From assembly GCA_037447655.1 (NCBI GenBank), contig JBBHKE010003096.1, forward strand, positions 1 to 58,463: DNA of 58,463 bases, read 5' to 3'. The position numbers and the translations under genes were made by a program. Shown here piece after piece: positions 1-10,326 of the stretch. A model generated the notes under the pieces. That model had not been told where the DNA came from. It ran no database searches and saw nothing but the letters and a program-made list of their open reading frames with translations. Position 1 is the stretch's first letter, and every line of letters begins with the position of its first letter. The stretch is from Zygnema cylindricum. Its lineage: Eukaryota > Streptophyta > Zygnematophyceae > Zygnematales > Zygnemataceae.

Positions 1-123
1 ACCATAACCAAACAATTAGAATGTATGATTTTTTCCAAAATTTTCAAATTCATAAATAGCGTACACCACGGTAATTATTTTTATACGCTAAAAAAACTTA
101 CACGCTAATAACGATTGGCGGTG
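1..123. mobile_element. K-family MITE, right part (cut by window edge)
   Basis: Right end of a MITE. The stretch is nearly identical to 23811-23931, the right end of the complete K copy at 23391-23931. It ends in CGATTGGCGGTG followed by TA, the inverted complement of the K terminus CACCGCCAATCG. No coding capacity. The left end lies outside the window. Confidence 0.8.
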
Positions 124-363
124 TAGTTGTCAGAAATTGTACATTTGAAGTACAGTTTCGTACAAGCTACGTACCTTTAAGTTCAGATTTGACGGTCAAT
201 CCGAACAACTTTGACTGGCGAAATATTGTACTGGCGGTTAAAAAAGTGTCGCGCTTGCGAACGTCGACCGTCATAAAAAAATAAACAATTCACACGGCCG
301 GCGCAGGTTTACTGTAACAAAACTGCGGCAGCCACATATAAATAAAATGGCTGCGCGCAGGTA
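124..363. other. Spacer between K MITEs
   Basis: AT-rich sequence with several GTAC-containing words. I see no gene, promoter or repeat structure that can be named. Confidence 0.5.
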
Positions 364-895
364 CACCGCGAATCGTTATTAGTGTCAAAGTCACTAATTT
401 GGGTTCTTTGGATTTTTTTTTCAAATAGGATACATGATTTTAATTTTTCCTTGACGTTAATTAAGGTACCGTACAAAATAAAGTAAAGCCCGAAAGTACA
501 ATAAAATATAAATAGTGTGGTGTATGGTCGATGTCATACCGTACACAACTGTACCTTTTCAAGTGAAAATTTACAAAAAATGAATTAAATCAGACACGCA
601 CGCATACGAACGTGCGCTCAAAGAAACGGGATAGTCTGACACGTATATTAGTATGGCATGTAAGGATATTTCAAATTCGCGACAGGGTACGATTTCTAAT
701 ATTTTGTACAGTTACATATATAAATGTATATAATTGTACGGCGAATATTCCATTTTTGTTGTTCCCAAATTAGCATAAACGCCGAAATTATAATACACCG
801 TTTTTTTGAAAATTTTCAAATTCTTAATTAGCATCAATTACAGTAAATATTTTTCAACACTATTTAAACCTTGACACCAATAACGATTCGCGGTG
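364..895. mobile_element. K-family MITE, complete
   Basis: Starts CACCGCGAATCGTTATTAG and ends with its inverted complement (CGATTCGCGGTG), flanked by TA on both sides (362-363 and 896-897). Length 532 bp. The interior shares a block with the copies at 903, 23391 and 32815 (a GTGT(A/G)CGG...CCGTACA...TGTACCTTTT pattern around 515-560). There is no ORF. TA flanks and TIRs suggest a Tc1/mariner (Stowaway-like) MITE; the superfamily is inference. Confidence 0.8.
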
Positions 896-902
896 TACAG
901 AA

Positions 903-1290
903 CACCGCGCATCGTTATTAGTGTCAACAACTCTAATTTGGGTTCTTAAAATTTTGATTTTTTTCCAAAAATAGTATACGTGATTATATTTTTCCTTGGC
1001 TTAAACTGAGGTTCCATACAAAATAGCGTCAAGAACGAAAGTGTAGCTTTATGTAATTAGTGTAGTGTACGGATGATGTCAGACCGTACATACATGTACC
1101 TTTTTACTTGAAATTATAAAAAATAAAATATAAATTATACTCGCATGCATATGAACGTGCGCAGAAAAAATGGGTTCAATCTCGTCGCCAAAAACCTCGT
1201 TCGCACACAATCTCCTATAATCGCCTATTCTGCAGTGTGAACGTCGAATATATTCACATGTGCGAAGTCAAGATCTTACAGTTAAAGAAG
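903..1290. mobile_element. K-family MITE, left part, truncated
   Basis: Begins CACCGCGCATCGTTATTAG only 7 bp after the previous K element ends and follows the same internal order (TCTAATTTGGG, then a GTACGG...CCGTACATACATGTACC block near 1070-1100). The right terminus is missing; the sequence runs into the LTR that begins at 1296. Confidence 0.7.
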
Positions 1291-1527
1291 TGAATTGTAG
1301 ATATTAATGGTCCGTTTAAAGTATTTTCTAGGTCTAAATAGAAATATAGAAAAAGCCGAGGCAGTCTACCTCTAACTTCTCTCTCCAACTTCTCAAGCTT
1401 GTCGCAGTCACTGAGAAATTGGAGAGGAAGCTAGAGCCATGGCTACATAGGCTACCCAGAGGTTTACGTGAAATATAAATATTTGTTTATTTACCGTTAG
1501 AGGTTTATTTACTAAAAGGATATGTGT

Positions 1528-1602
1528 TGCCCCCAGGATTTGATCCTGGTACCTGCCAGACGGTAAGCAGCCGGAAGCCGGTAGCCTTATCCGTTATGTC
1601 TA
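1528..1602 (-). other. tRNA-like module inside LTR 1 (antisense to the element)
   Basis: On the minus strand this reads like a degenerate tRNA of normal length. It has an A-box-like GGATAAGGC (complement of 1584-1592) and a complete T-arm shape: a 5-bp stem CCAGG/CCTGG with the 7-nt loop ATCAAAT (1533-1549). GGATAAGGC is typical of the D-arm of plant tRNA-Arg. The first T-loop base differs from the canonical TTCRANY and the anticodon region is unclear, so this is not called a functional tRNA. Confidence 0.55.
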
Positions 1603-1890
1603 GACCTGGTGTTACGTACTATTTGGTTTGATATTTAATTATACATTACCAAGTAGGATAATTCATCCAACTGAAACTATTTACGGAATACATAGATTCA
1701 GTAATGTAAAAGTACGGATTGTGGTACGGATAAAGAAACGAATACGGCGCATTTGTTTCTTTAGCGAAACGAATACCGCGCAGGTATTTATTATTGCTAC
1801 GATTAAATGTGAATTTAATCGGACGGCCGGAATGAACACCGAGATCGCGGAAGAGGATTTCGGCGGTTTGTGGTCATCGCTACATCGGAT

Positions 1891-1966
1891 GACACGTGGC
1901 GGAATAACATTGGATAGCGGCATCTCCGATGATAAAGGGAGCAAGTCCAGATATACCACGTGTCGA
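1891..1966 (+). promoter_or_regulatory. G-box/ABRE-like boxes in LTR 1
   Basis: GACACGTGGC at 1891-1900 and CCACGTGTCGACA near 1954-1966 are conserved in place across the A LTRs and recur in LTRs B and F. CACGTGGC and CACGTGTC are known bZIP (ABA/stress) binding cores in plants. A role in driving the element is inference. Confidence 0.4.
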
Positions 1967-1990
1967 CATTTAGGCCATGTCGTACAATGT

Positions 1991-2031
1991 CCGTACAAAA
2001 AGTACACCGGCAGCTGTACTTTTGTGTACGG
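1991..2031 (+). other. Conserved LTR stem-loop
   Basis: Left arm CCGTACAAAAAGTACA (1991-2006), loop CCGGCAGC (2007-2014), right arm complementary with one extra base (2015-2031). The same structure with a matching loop occurs at 3624-3666, 9042-9082, 10984-11024, 13308-13348, 51056-51096 and 54147-54187. Confidence 0.75.
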
Positions 2032-2352
2032 AAGTGGAATACGATTCGCTCCGTACATCAGTAGATAGAGTCTGTGAGAGAGATAGGACCTAGACAAATT
2101 AGGAGATACGACCCTCTCTCCTAGAGAGCTTCTGAACTAAAGGTCAACTTTGACCCTCCATTACTTACTGCTCAGGGGAGCAAATTCAAAGATTCTTTTT
2201 GCTATTGACTCACGGGAGTCTTGCCTTCACAGGGGTGAAGTTGGTCAGAGTTTTTATCTACCAGCGTGGCAATTGTTCGTTGTTCTTGTTGAAACACAAA
2301 GGGGTCAAGGTTATCCTAGAGGCTTCACAGAAGCTGTCCATTCTGAGGACTT

Positions 2353-2942
2353 ATGGAGGTCTCAGAGTTTCAGGTTATGGGCCCACCCTCTAGGGTACTA
2401 ATCTTTAATGGAACTGGCTTCATATACTGGGAAAGTATGATGATAGGAGCTATATGCGAAAAAAGGTTTTGGGGGATAGAGAGTGGACGATTGGGGCGTC
2501 TATCAAGTCTTGGAATCCCTCGAAGGTTTGAAGGAAGCAGATTCACAAAGGAAGCAGGTCCATCTTCAACGAAAGAGACAAAGGAATGAGAGGTGGTGGA
2601 CAAAGGAGCGGAGAAGGAGACGACCACACTAATAGCAACTGGTTCAGCATTCATGTCACCTATTCCGAGGAACAAGGAGAATGATACTGAAACCTAGGAC
2701 TTCAACAATATGGCGGCAAAGCACTTCATCCTACGCCATCTTACTCAGGGACTTGCATGTCCTCATTTGCAGGTAGAAAAAGCATCTGATCTGTGGATGG
2801 CTCTCATAGAGATGTACCGAAGTGGTACGATTCAGCAACCACAGTTGGCTGATCAAAAAGTTAACGAATATGTATACAAAGGGGGGAAAATGTTGGATTT
2901 TTGCAATGAGCATGCTACATTCTTCATGGAGCTAGAGAGTGC
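2353..2942 (+). pseudogene. Copia A gag fragment, broken
   Basis: The Gag frame opens at the ATG at 2353, 20 nt inside LTR 1, and reads through the primer site (MEVSEFQVMGPPSR) into a UBN2-type Gag N-terminus before a stop at 2587-2589. Further Gag sequence is visible at about 2710-2942 (HFILRHLTQGL, then DLWMALIEMYRSGTIQQPQL). It is cut off at 2942 by LTR 2 in the middle of a codon block that continues uninterrupted in the next copy (about 4560). Gag would form the virus-like particle in the cytoplasm. Too damaged to be functional. Confidence 0.75.
2373..2387 (+). promoter_or_regulatory. Primer binding site (half tRNA-iMet type)
   Basis: GGTTATGGGCCCACC directly follows the LTR. It is complementary to the anticodon stem-loop region of plant initiator-Met tRNA (TGGGCCCATAACC), not to its 3' end. 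Drosophila copia uses this internal site after tRNA cleavage; most plant copia elements use TGGTATCAGAGC instead. Confidence 0.8.
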
Positions 2943-3999
2943 TGTAGAAATTAATGGTATTCTTAAAGTATTTTCTAGGTCTGAATAGAAATATAGAAAG
3001 AAGCCGAGGCAGTCTACCTCTAACTTCTCTCTCCAAACTCTCAAACTTGTCGCAGTCACTGAGAAATTGGAAAGGAAGCTAGAGCCATTGCTACCTAGGC
3101 TATCTAGAGGTTTACGGGATATAAATATTAGTAGGTGTTTATTTACTAAAATAATATGTGACAGCTCCACGATTTGACCATGGAACCTGCCGGCCAGTAA
3201 ACAGTAACTAGCCGATAGCTTTAACCGTTAGGTCTAGAGATAGTGTTACGTATAGTAGGGTTTGATAATTAATTAAACATTAATACGTTGGATAGTTCAT
3301 TTAACTGAAATAGTTTTACGGGAGACATAAATCTAGTAATGTAAAAGTACGGACTACGGTACAGATAAGAAACGAATACCGCGCATTTATTTCTTTAGCG
3401 AAACGAATACCGCGCATGTATTTATTACGGCTACGATTAAATGTGAATTTGATCCGATGGCTGAAATTAAACGCCGAGATCGCGGAAGAGAATTTCAGCG
3501 GTTTTTGATCATCGCCACATCGGATGACACGTGGTGGACTAACATTGGATCGCGACATCCCGAGGATTAAGGGAGCGAATCCGGATATACCACGGGTCGA
3601 CATTTAGGGCATGTTGTACAATGTTCATACAGAAAGTACACCGGCAGCTATACTTTTATGTACGGAGGAGTAATCTGATTGGCTCCGTACATCAGTAGAT
3701 AGAGTTTGTGAGAGAGATAAGACTTAGAAAAATTAGGAGATAGGACCTTCTCTCCCAAAGAGCTTTTGTACAAAAGGTCAACTTTGACCCTCCATAACCT
3801 ACGGCACAGGGGAGAAAATTCAGAGATTCTTTTTGCTATCGACTTAGGGGAGTCATGCCTTCACAGGGGTTAAGTTGGTCAGAGTTTTTGTCTGCTAGGG
3901 TGGCAGTTGTTCTTGCTGAAACACAAAGGGGTCAGGGTTATCTTAGAGGCTTCTTGGAAGCTGTCCACTCTAAGGACTTTTGGAGGTCTCAGAGTTTCA
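2943..3999 (+). repeat. LTR 2 of copia family A
   Basis: Begins TGTAGAAATTAATGG, ends GAGTTTCA; 1057 bp. It lies inside the gag sequence of the first unit. It is clearly more diverged from LTRs 1 and 3 than they are from each other. The ATG that starts Gag in LTR 1 is TTG here (within TTTTGGAGGTC), so the downstream copy has lost its start. The stem-loop persists at 3624-3666 and a degraded tRNA-like module at about 3160-3236. Confidence 0.85.
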
Positions 4000-4014
4000 G
4001 GTTATGGGCCCACC
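4000..4014 (+). promoter_or_regulatory. Primer binding site (half tRNA-iMet type)
   Basis: GGTTATGGGCCCACC immediately after LTR 2, identical to the site after LTR 1. Confidence 0.8.
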
Positions 4015-5050
4015 CTCTAGGGGACCAATCTTTAATGGAACTGGCTTCATATACTGGGAAAGTATGATGATAGGAGCTCTATGCAAAAAAGGTTTTGGGG
4101 GATTGTGAGTGGACGATTGGGGCATCCATCAAGTCTTGGAATTCCTCCAGGGTTTGAAGGAAGCAGATTCACAAAGAAAGCAAGTCCATCTTCAACGAAG
4201 GAGACAAAGGAGGGAGAGGTGGTGGACAAAAGAGTGGACAAGGAGACGACCACACCAATGGCAACTGGTTCAGCATTCATGTCACCTATTCCGAGGAACG
4301 AGGAGAATGATACTCAAACCTGGGATTTCAACAATATGGCGGCAAACACTTCATCCTACGCCATCTTACTCAAGGACTTGCATGTCCTCATTTACAAGTA
4401 GAAAAGGGCATCGGATCTGTGGATGGCTCTCATAGAGATGTACCGAAGTGGTACGATTCAACAACAACAATTGGTTGATCTGAAAAGGAAGGAATATATA
4501 TAGAAAAGGGGGAAAATGTTGCATTTTTGCAATGAGCTTCCTACACTCTTCATGGAGCTAGAGAGTGCGGGAAAAGATTTTAGTGAAAAAGAAAAGGTTA
4601 ACTGTTTACTGATGAAGTTACCCGATGAGTATGATAACATAGACAGCCGTGTGTAGGACTTGCCGGACTCAAGGTGGATATGGAACTCAGTGGTAGGGAT
4701 GATTCTCGTTTGGGAGAATATGATTGAGATTCGAAGGGGAGGAAAGAGTGGTCAAGCCTTGGCAACTTCCACCGATTAGAGGAAGAATGATTTCCGGAAA
4801 CCAGTCTGAAACTATGGGAAAAGGGAGCATAAAAATTAGGCCAACGATTTTGGCCAAAGGCTCTCAAAGGTTAATGTCATTTTTAGAAGAAACCGGGCAC
4901 TATATGGTAGAGTGCACTAAGCTAACCGAGCTTCGGTTAAAGGAGGGGCAGACCGGTGGTATCTTGAGAGGAAAGAAAAAGGCCCTTGTGACACAGGTAC
5001 ATGAGGCGGAATCCGAGGACGAGGACGATGAGCTTCTTTTGGATGAGGGG
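4015..5050 (+). pseudogene. Copia A gag, broken
   Basis: Homologous to the fragment at 2353-2942 but extending further. Recognisable pieces are the N-terminus after the primer site, the central UBN2 region (DLWMALIEMYRSG near 4410-4460, then ELESAGKDFSEKEKVNCLLMKLPDEYD near 4555-4640) and the nucleocapsid region. The CCHC knuckle near 4870-4915 keeps the GHYMVEC half, but the first two cysteines are lost through a small frame change. Several frameshifts and stops (one near 4656) separate the pieces, and the LTR-borne start codon is gone. Confidence 0.75.
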
Positions 5051-5779
5051 ATGGAGGCGAAAAACGAGGTCAAAATTCCACGAAGGCAGAAATGTGCTTA
5101 CGGTGGATTGAAAGGTGAAGCAGGCTGGATTATAGATTCAGGTGCCTCCATGCACATGTGCAAGGATAAGCACCTGTTCACTAAGATAAAAAAGATTCCC
5201 ACCGTAGAGATAGAGTACGGGGATGGGAGGATAATCACCACTACTCTTGTAGGATCGGTAGATCTCAAAGTGTTAGGAGAAGGAAAATCATCCATAGTAA
5301 CATTCTCCGATGTATTGTTTATTCCGGAGCTGAACAAAAACCTCATCTTTACATCTGTATTAGATGATAAGGGTTTTTTTATTAGCACTAGGGAAGGAGT
5401 CTTTACTGCTAGTTTTGAGGAGGATGTCTATTTCATTGCTGAGAAAGGTAGCCATGGGATGTTTAGGCTGATTTTAAGTAATGAAACGAAGAAACTTTAT
5501 TATGCTGGTGTTCATGATATTACGATGTGGCATAAGAGGCTTGGGCATGTAAATCTAGATAAGTTAGGAGAGATGAAAAAGATGGGAGTGGTGGAAGGGA
5601 TTCAGTTTAGTGAGAGTGATAATATAAGTGATTGTAGTGGATGTGCTCAAGGTAAAGCACACAGATTACCCTTTCCTAACCTAGCCACCTATAAGGGGGA
5701 AAAAATTCTAGATCTAGTACACACAGATATTTGGGGACCGGCTAAAGTGCCCTCACCGGGGGGGGGAAGAGATTTATAA
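5051..5779 (+). pseudogene. Copia A protease and integrase N-terminus
   Basis: A long open stretch, part of a frame open from about 4724. It carries the aspartic protease signature WIIDSGASMHMC near 5127-5163 and then the GAG-pre-integrase zinc motif (MWHKRLGHV near 5526, CSGCAQGKAH near 5635-5660). It continues to the integrase core start (LDLVHTDIWGPA, first catalytic Asp in HTD, near 5710-5745). A run of seven G at 5758-5766 marks a frameshift; the frame ends at 5779 while the integrase continues in another frame. Protease would cut the Gag-Pol polyprotein. Confidence 0.8.
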
Positions 5780-6540
5780 TGACTATCACTGAAGATTTTT
5801 CTCGGTATTCCCGAGTGTATTTTTTGAAAAACATGTCCGAAGCTCAGGATTGTTTTAGACAATATAAAGCTTGGAGCCAAAAACTCCATGAAACTCAAAT
5901 CAAGAGAATAAAGAGTGACAATGGTGGAGAGTATACTTCTAACCAGTTTCAGGATTTTATGAGGGAAGATGGGGTCCAACACCAAAAGGCAGTTCCAGAA
6001 AACCCGGAACAGAATGGGGTAGCTGAAAGGTTAAATAGAACATTAAGTGATAGTGCTAGAAGTATGTTGTCGGATAAAAAGATAGTAAAAAGGTTTTGGG
6101 CAAAACCAATGAACTGTGCTAATTACCTCAAAAATAGAGTTCTTACTTCAGCTATAAAAGATCAAACACCTTATGAGAGATGGACATGTTGAAAACCAGA
6201 CATATCTCACTTAAAGGTTTTCGGCAGTCAAGTATTCAGTCTAGATACAGATTGGTCTAATTGGAAGCTAGATCTTAAACGAAAACCGGGATACTTATTA
6301 GGATATGATGAGGATGTTAAAGGATATAGAGTTTATGATCTAAAAAGGGAAGATATAATCTTAATAAAGCATCTAGTAGTTAAGGATGAAGGAAAGTCTG
6401 TGGATCCCTTCAAATATACAAAGTCAGTAAAAATCAGATTTGAGTCGAAAAATTCCAATGACTTTGAGCTTCCTAACTATCCAGGTTTTAGAGAAGATGA
6501 CATTCTTGTTGGTACAATCAGACCGAAAACGACTCGGCTG
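5779..6540 (+). pseudogene. Copia A integrase core and C-terminal region
   Basis: Continues the integrase after the frameshift: DDE-type core with KSDNGGEYTS (second Asp) near 5912-5945 and PEQNGVAERLNRTL (catalytic Glu) near 6005-6045. A TGA at 6190-6192 interrupts it in what would be YERWTxxKP. Beyond that the same frame reads on (HLKVFGSQV, then YDEDVKGYRVYDL) to about 6540. The enzyme would insert the cDNA into the host chromosome. One frameshift and one stop inactivate it. Confidence 0.8.
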
Positions 6541-7500
6541 TGGAAACTCTAGTGACAACTCTACCCGAAGCGGAAGACGTAGTGGAAATTCATTCGGAAT
6601 CAAGGGATAGGGGAGAAGCCGAGTTTGTTCGAAAGAATCCACGAGAACCATCTATTCCGACCTCAGATTTTGAAGGGGGGAGGAGAAGAAGCAAAAGATT
6701 GCAAGAAAAACACGTTAATAACAAGGTAACAAAACTATCTCATCAAGATGAACCTCAAACTTATGGAGAGGCGATGACTTGTCCAGAAAGAAACCGGTGG
6801 AAGACAGCCATCAATGAGGAGATGGCCTCAATTATGGCAGCCGATACTTGGGAGCTGGTGGATTGTTCACCTAACCGAAAACCAATCGGTTGTAAGTGGG
6901 TTTTTAAATTAAAACTGAACCCAGATAACAGAATCAAGCGTTACATGGCCCGATTAGTGGCAAAGGGATTTACACAAAATGAGGGAATTGACTACGAGGA
7001 AACCTTTGCCCTGGTCGTCAGAATTCCCTTCGTCCGCATACTTCTCAGTCTGGCAGCAACGGAAGACATAGAAGTGCACCAGATGGACATCAAAACAACC
7101 TTTTTGCTTGGAGAATTGGAAGAGGAGATCTTCATGCGACACCCCAAGGGTTTGTGGAGGAAGGAGAGGAGAGTAAGGTATGCTGGCTGATTAAATCTCT
7201 TTATGGTTTGAAACAGGCGCCTTGAAAGTGGAAAAAAAGGCTTGATGAGTTTCTTACCGGTCTGGAATATATCCGGAACAGCTCAGATCACTCAATCTAT
7301 GTTTCGAAGATGAGGAAGGTTTTATATTTATTGCAATTTATGTTGATGATTTGCTTGTTTTAAGTAAATAAATGGAAAAAATTAATAAACTGAAAACCGA
7401 TCTTAACGGGAGATTTGAAATGAAGGATATGGGGGAAGCAAAATATATTTTGGGAATTCAAGTGAAAGAGACCGAAAAAGGAAGATTATAAAATTGACTC
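6540..7500 (+). pseudogene. Copia A reverse transcriptase
   Basis: RVT_2-type reverse transcriptase. 6540-7190 holds the linker (SKRLQEKH), the N-terminal RT block (KWVFKLKLNPD, ARLVAKGFTQNEGIDYEETFA) and the HQMDIKTTFLLG motif near 7077-7110, where copia RTs usually read DVKTAFLNG. A frameshift near 7150-7190 is followed by SLYGLKQAP near 7198-7220 and the catalytic YVDDLLVLSK near 7340-7368, ending in a TAA. Several further stops follow. Confidence 0.8.
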
Positions 7501-8333
7501 AAAAGGAAGCAATAGGGAACATGCTTGAAAAATTTCAAATGGATAAAGCTAATAGTTGTACAACTCCAATAGTGTAGAAGAAGGGAAGTGAGGGGAGTGA
7601 GGAAGAAGGAGTCATAGTCTTAGACGAGGAATTATCTCCTGAAGAACAGAAGTTCATGCAGACTATTCCTTACAGACAAGTAGTTGGAAGTCTAATCTTT
7701 TTTATGAATTGTACACGGCCGGATTTGGCTACAGCTGTAGGAGTGCTGAGTAGAAGTCTAAATGCTCCCACTAAAAGAGATTGGGAGGCTGCTAAGAGAG
7801 TCCTTTGATATTTGATAGGAACTAGGGATCTATGGTTGCATTTGGGTGGGGAGAATACTGACATCACTACTTGGAGTGATGCCAGTTATGGTGATGCTCC
7901 GATGAGGAGATGCATTTCACGATATGTATTATAGCTGGGTGATAGGGCTTGCTGTTGGAGTAGCAAACAGCAAAAAGTTATTGCTCAGTCCACCATGGAG
8001 GCTGAGTATATGGCCTCTTGCTCTGCTGTAAAATAATTGATGTGGGTCAAGTCTTTGCTTGGTGAGCTTGGTCACCTTAAGAGTGGTGTGCAGATTTTTT
8101 TTTGTGATAATCAGGCAGCAATCGCTATTTCTGCCAATCCTAAACATCATTTTAAAGTCAAACACATGGTCATTAGACTGAGCTTTGTTAAAGAGAAAGT
8201 AGAAAACAAAATAATCAGTTTAGAGTACCGACCAGATAGTGAGATGGTAGCAGATATGATGACCAAACCTTTGCCTTCCCTTAAGCTTATTTTCTGCAGG
8301 GAGAAGTGTGGTATGAAATTAAAGATTGACTAG
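7501..8333 (+). pseudogene. Copia A RNase H region
   Basis: Carries the C-terminal copia segment: FMNCTRPDLATAVGVLSRSL near 7700-7760, the first RNase H acidic motif TTWSDASYGDAP near 7866-7902, and the final part KSLLGELGHLK...DNQAAIAISANPKHH...MVADMMTKPL near 8045-8275, ending at a TAG at 8331-8333. Interrupted by in-frame stops near 7575, 7808, 7930 and 8035. RNase H would remove RNA from the RNA:DNA hybrid. Confidence 0.8.
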
Positions 8334-8346
8334 AAAATAACGGGAG
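8334..8346 (+). promoter_or_regulatory. Polypurine tract of copia A
   Basis: Purine-rich AAAATAACGGGAG directly precedes LTR 3, the expected plus-strand primer site. Related tracts precede the 3' LTRs of elements F and D. Confidence 0.6.
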
Positions 8347-9416
8347 TGTAGAAATTAATGGTCCGTTTAAAGTATTTTTTAGGTCTAAATAGAAATATAG
8401 AAAAAGCCGAGGCAGTCTACCTCTAACTTCTCTCTCCAACTTCTCAAACTTGTCGCAGTCACTGAGAAATTGGAGAGGAAGCTAGAGCCATGGCTATCTA
8501 GGCTATCCATAGGTTTACGCGAAATATATATATTAGTTTATTTACCGTTAGAGGTTTATTTACTAAAAGGATATGTGCTGCCCCCAGGATTTGATCTGGG
8601 TACTTGCCGGACGGTAAGCAGCCGGTAGCTGGTAGCCTTATCCGTTATGTCTAGACCTGGTGTTACGTACTATTTGGTTTGATATTTAATTATACATTAC
8701 CAAGTAGGATAATTCATCCAACTGAAACTAGTTACGGAATACATAGATTCGGTAATGTAAAAGTATGGATTGTGGTACGGATAAAGAAACGAATACCGCG
8801 CATTTGTTTCTTTAGCGAAACGAATACCGCGTAGGTATTTATTATTGCTACGATTAAATGTGAATTTAATCGGACGGCCGGAATGAACACCGAGATCGCG
8901 GAAGAGGATTTCGGCGGTTTTTGGTCATCGCTACATCGGATGACACGCCGCGGAATAACATTAGATCGCGACATCTTTGAGGATTAAGGGAGCAAATCTT
9001 GATATACCACGTGTCGATATTTAAGCCATGTCGTACAATGTCCGTACAAAAAGTACACCGGCAGCTTTACTTTTGTGTACGGAAGTGGAATATGATTGGC
9101 TCCGTACATCAGTAGATAGAGTCTGTGAGAGAGATAGGACTTAGAAAAATTAGGAGATTGGACCCTCTCTCCTAGAGAGCTTCTGTACAAAAGGTCAACT
9201 TTGACCCTCCATAACTTACTGCTCAGGGGAGCAAATTCATAGATTCTTTTTGCTATCGACTCAGGGGAGTCTTGCATTTACAAAGGTGAAGGTGGTCAGA
9301 GTTTTTGTGTGCCAGGGTGGCAGTTGTTCTTGCTGAAACACAAAAGGATCAGGGTTATCCTAGAGGCTTCTTAGAAGCTATCCATTCTGAGGACTTATGG
9401 AGGTCTCAAGGTTTCA
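8347..9416 (+). repeat. LTR 3 of copia family A
   Basis: Begins TGTAGAAATTAATGG, ends GGTTTCA; 1070 bp. Closely matches LTR 1, and with LTR 2 gives three LTRs around one full and one partial internal region. The antisense tRNA-like module lies at about 8580-8653 and the stem-loop at 9042-9082. The base after the LTR is already inside a minus-strand copia of another family (C), and the right flank GACTC does not match the left flank of LTR 1. Confidence 0.88.
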
Positions 9417-9968
9417 GACTCCTCCTCAGCTCAAATTCTTTCTCCTCCCTGGCCAGTTCCTCCTCAATACAATTTGGTTCACTTGATTTAGAAGACAAAG
9501 ATTTCCTTGTGTCCGAAGACATTTGAGAATTTTCGCTTCGCGAATCCCCACCAATGTTACCAAAATTTTCATTCTCCACAAATTTACCTTTCCCCCTCTT
9601 GACATTGGAGGTGGATTCCGGCTCAATTTCCGAATCCAAACCTTCAATGTCATTAAGGTCACCAATATCAAATTCCTCATGAAAATCAAGATTAGAATAT
9701 CGCTTAGCCGAACAAGAAATTGTGGATAATAAATCCTCGTGAAAATCCACATTTCTTGATTCCTCAACAATATGTCGAATCGGATCATAAACTCGATAAA
9801 GGTTTCCTTTCTCGCTATATCCAACAAAATAACCACTCTAACTCCTCGATGCAAACTTACCCTTTCTCTTTTGCGATTGAATATAAACCGACGTACGACA
9901 TCCCCAAATCCGAATGTGGTGTAGAGTAGGCTTTCGCCCATACCACAACTCATACGGAGTTTTATCAC
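9417..9968 (-). pseudogene. Copia C integrase C-terminal/linker region
   Basis: On the minus strand, downstream of the C integrase core. It covers the region between integrase and RT: the YSEKGNLYRVYDPI-type block near 9780-9830 and an acidic linker (DIGDLNDIEGLDSEIEPES, then SRSENSQMSSDTRKS). Two frames are needed to follow it. It stops at 9417 against LTR 3, so the RT and RNase H of C are absent here. Confidence 0.65.
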
Positions 9969-10326
9969 CCAAAACTCATGTAATTCGCCAATTGCAAATA
10001 TAATTCGCCGTTAAAATTGCATCGCCCCATAAATGGATACTCGTCTCGGATCCGTGTACCATGGATCGTACGATTTCTTGAAGAGTACGATATTTCCTTT
10101 CGGCAAGGCCATTTGATTCTGGTGAGTAAGATGCAGTATATTGATGAGAAATTTCCCATTCTTTGCAATAAGGATCAAAAGCAAGATATTCCCCTCCATT
10201 GTCCGATCTTATAGATTTTAATTTTCTCTCACATTGCCTTTCGCCCATCGCATGCCACTCTTGAAAGCGTAAAAATGCTTCGGATTTGTGTTTAAGCAAT
10301 ATTACCCATGTGAATAGAGAGAAGTC
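9969..10326 (-). pseudogene. Copia C integrase core, 3' half
   Basis: Minus-strand integrase: LLKHKSEAFLRFQEW, then KSIRSDNGGEYLAF (second catalytic Asp), then YSPESNGLAERKYRTLQE (catalytic Glu), then HLWGDAILTANYI. It is the direct continuation of the integrase at 11532-11981; the two are separated by solo LTR B. A frame change near 9970 leads into the linker. Related to element E at the right end of the window. Confidence 0.8.

Larger units (their letters stand above)
1296..2372 (+). repeat. LTR 1 of copia family A
   Basis: Begins TGTAGATATTAATGG and ends GAGTTTCA; 1077 bp. It is homologous to the LTRs at 2943-3999, 8347-9416, 12974-14028 (minus) and 55916-56753. It most resembles LTR 3 (8347-9416); LTR 2 is more divergent. 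It contains an antisense tRNA-like module (about 1528-1602), CACGTGGC/CACGTGTC boxes (1891-1966), a stem-loop (1991-2031), and an ATG 20 nt before its end that opens the Gag frame. The left flank TGAAT is not repeated after LTR 3. Confidence 0.9.

Noticed and set aside
1528-1602. Functional tRNA gene in the LTR
   Set aside because: The T-arm and an A-box-like word are present, but the acceptor stem and anticodon arm cannot be paired convincingly and the T-loop lacks the first T.
9426-9750. Two different proteins on the minus strand at 9406-9968
   Set aside because: Both frames belong to the same decayed integrase-RT linker of copia C, separated by a frameshift.
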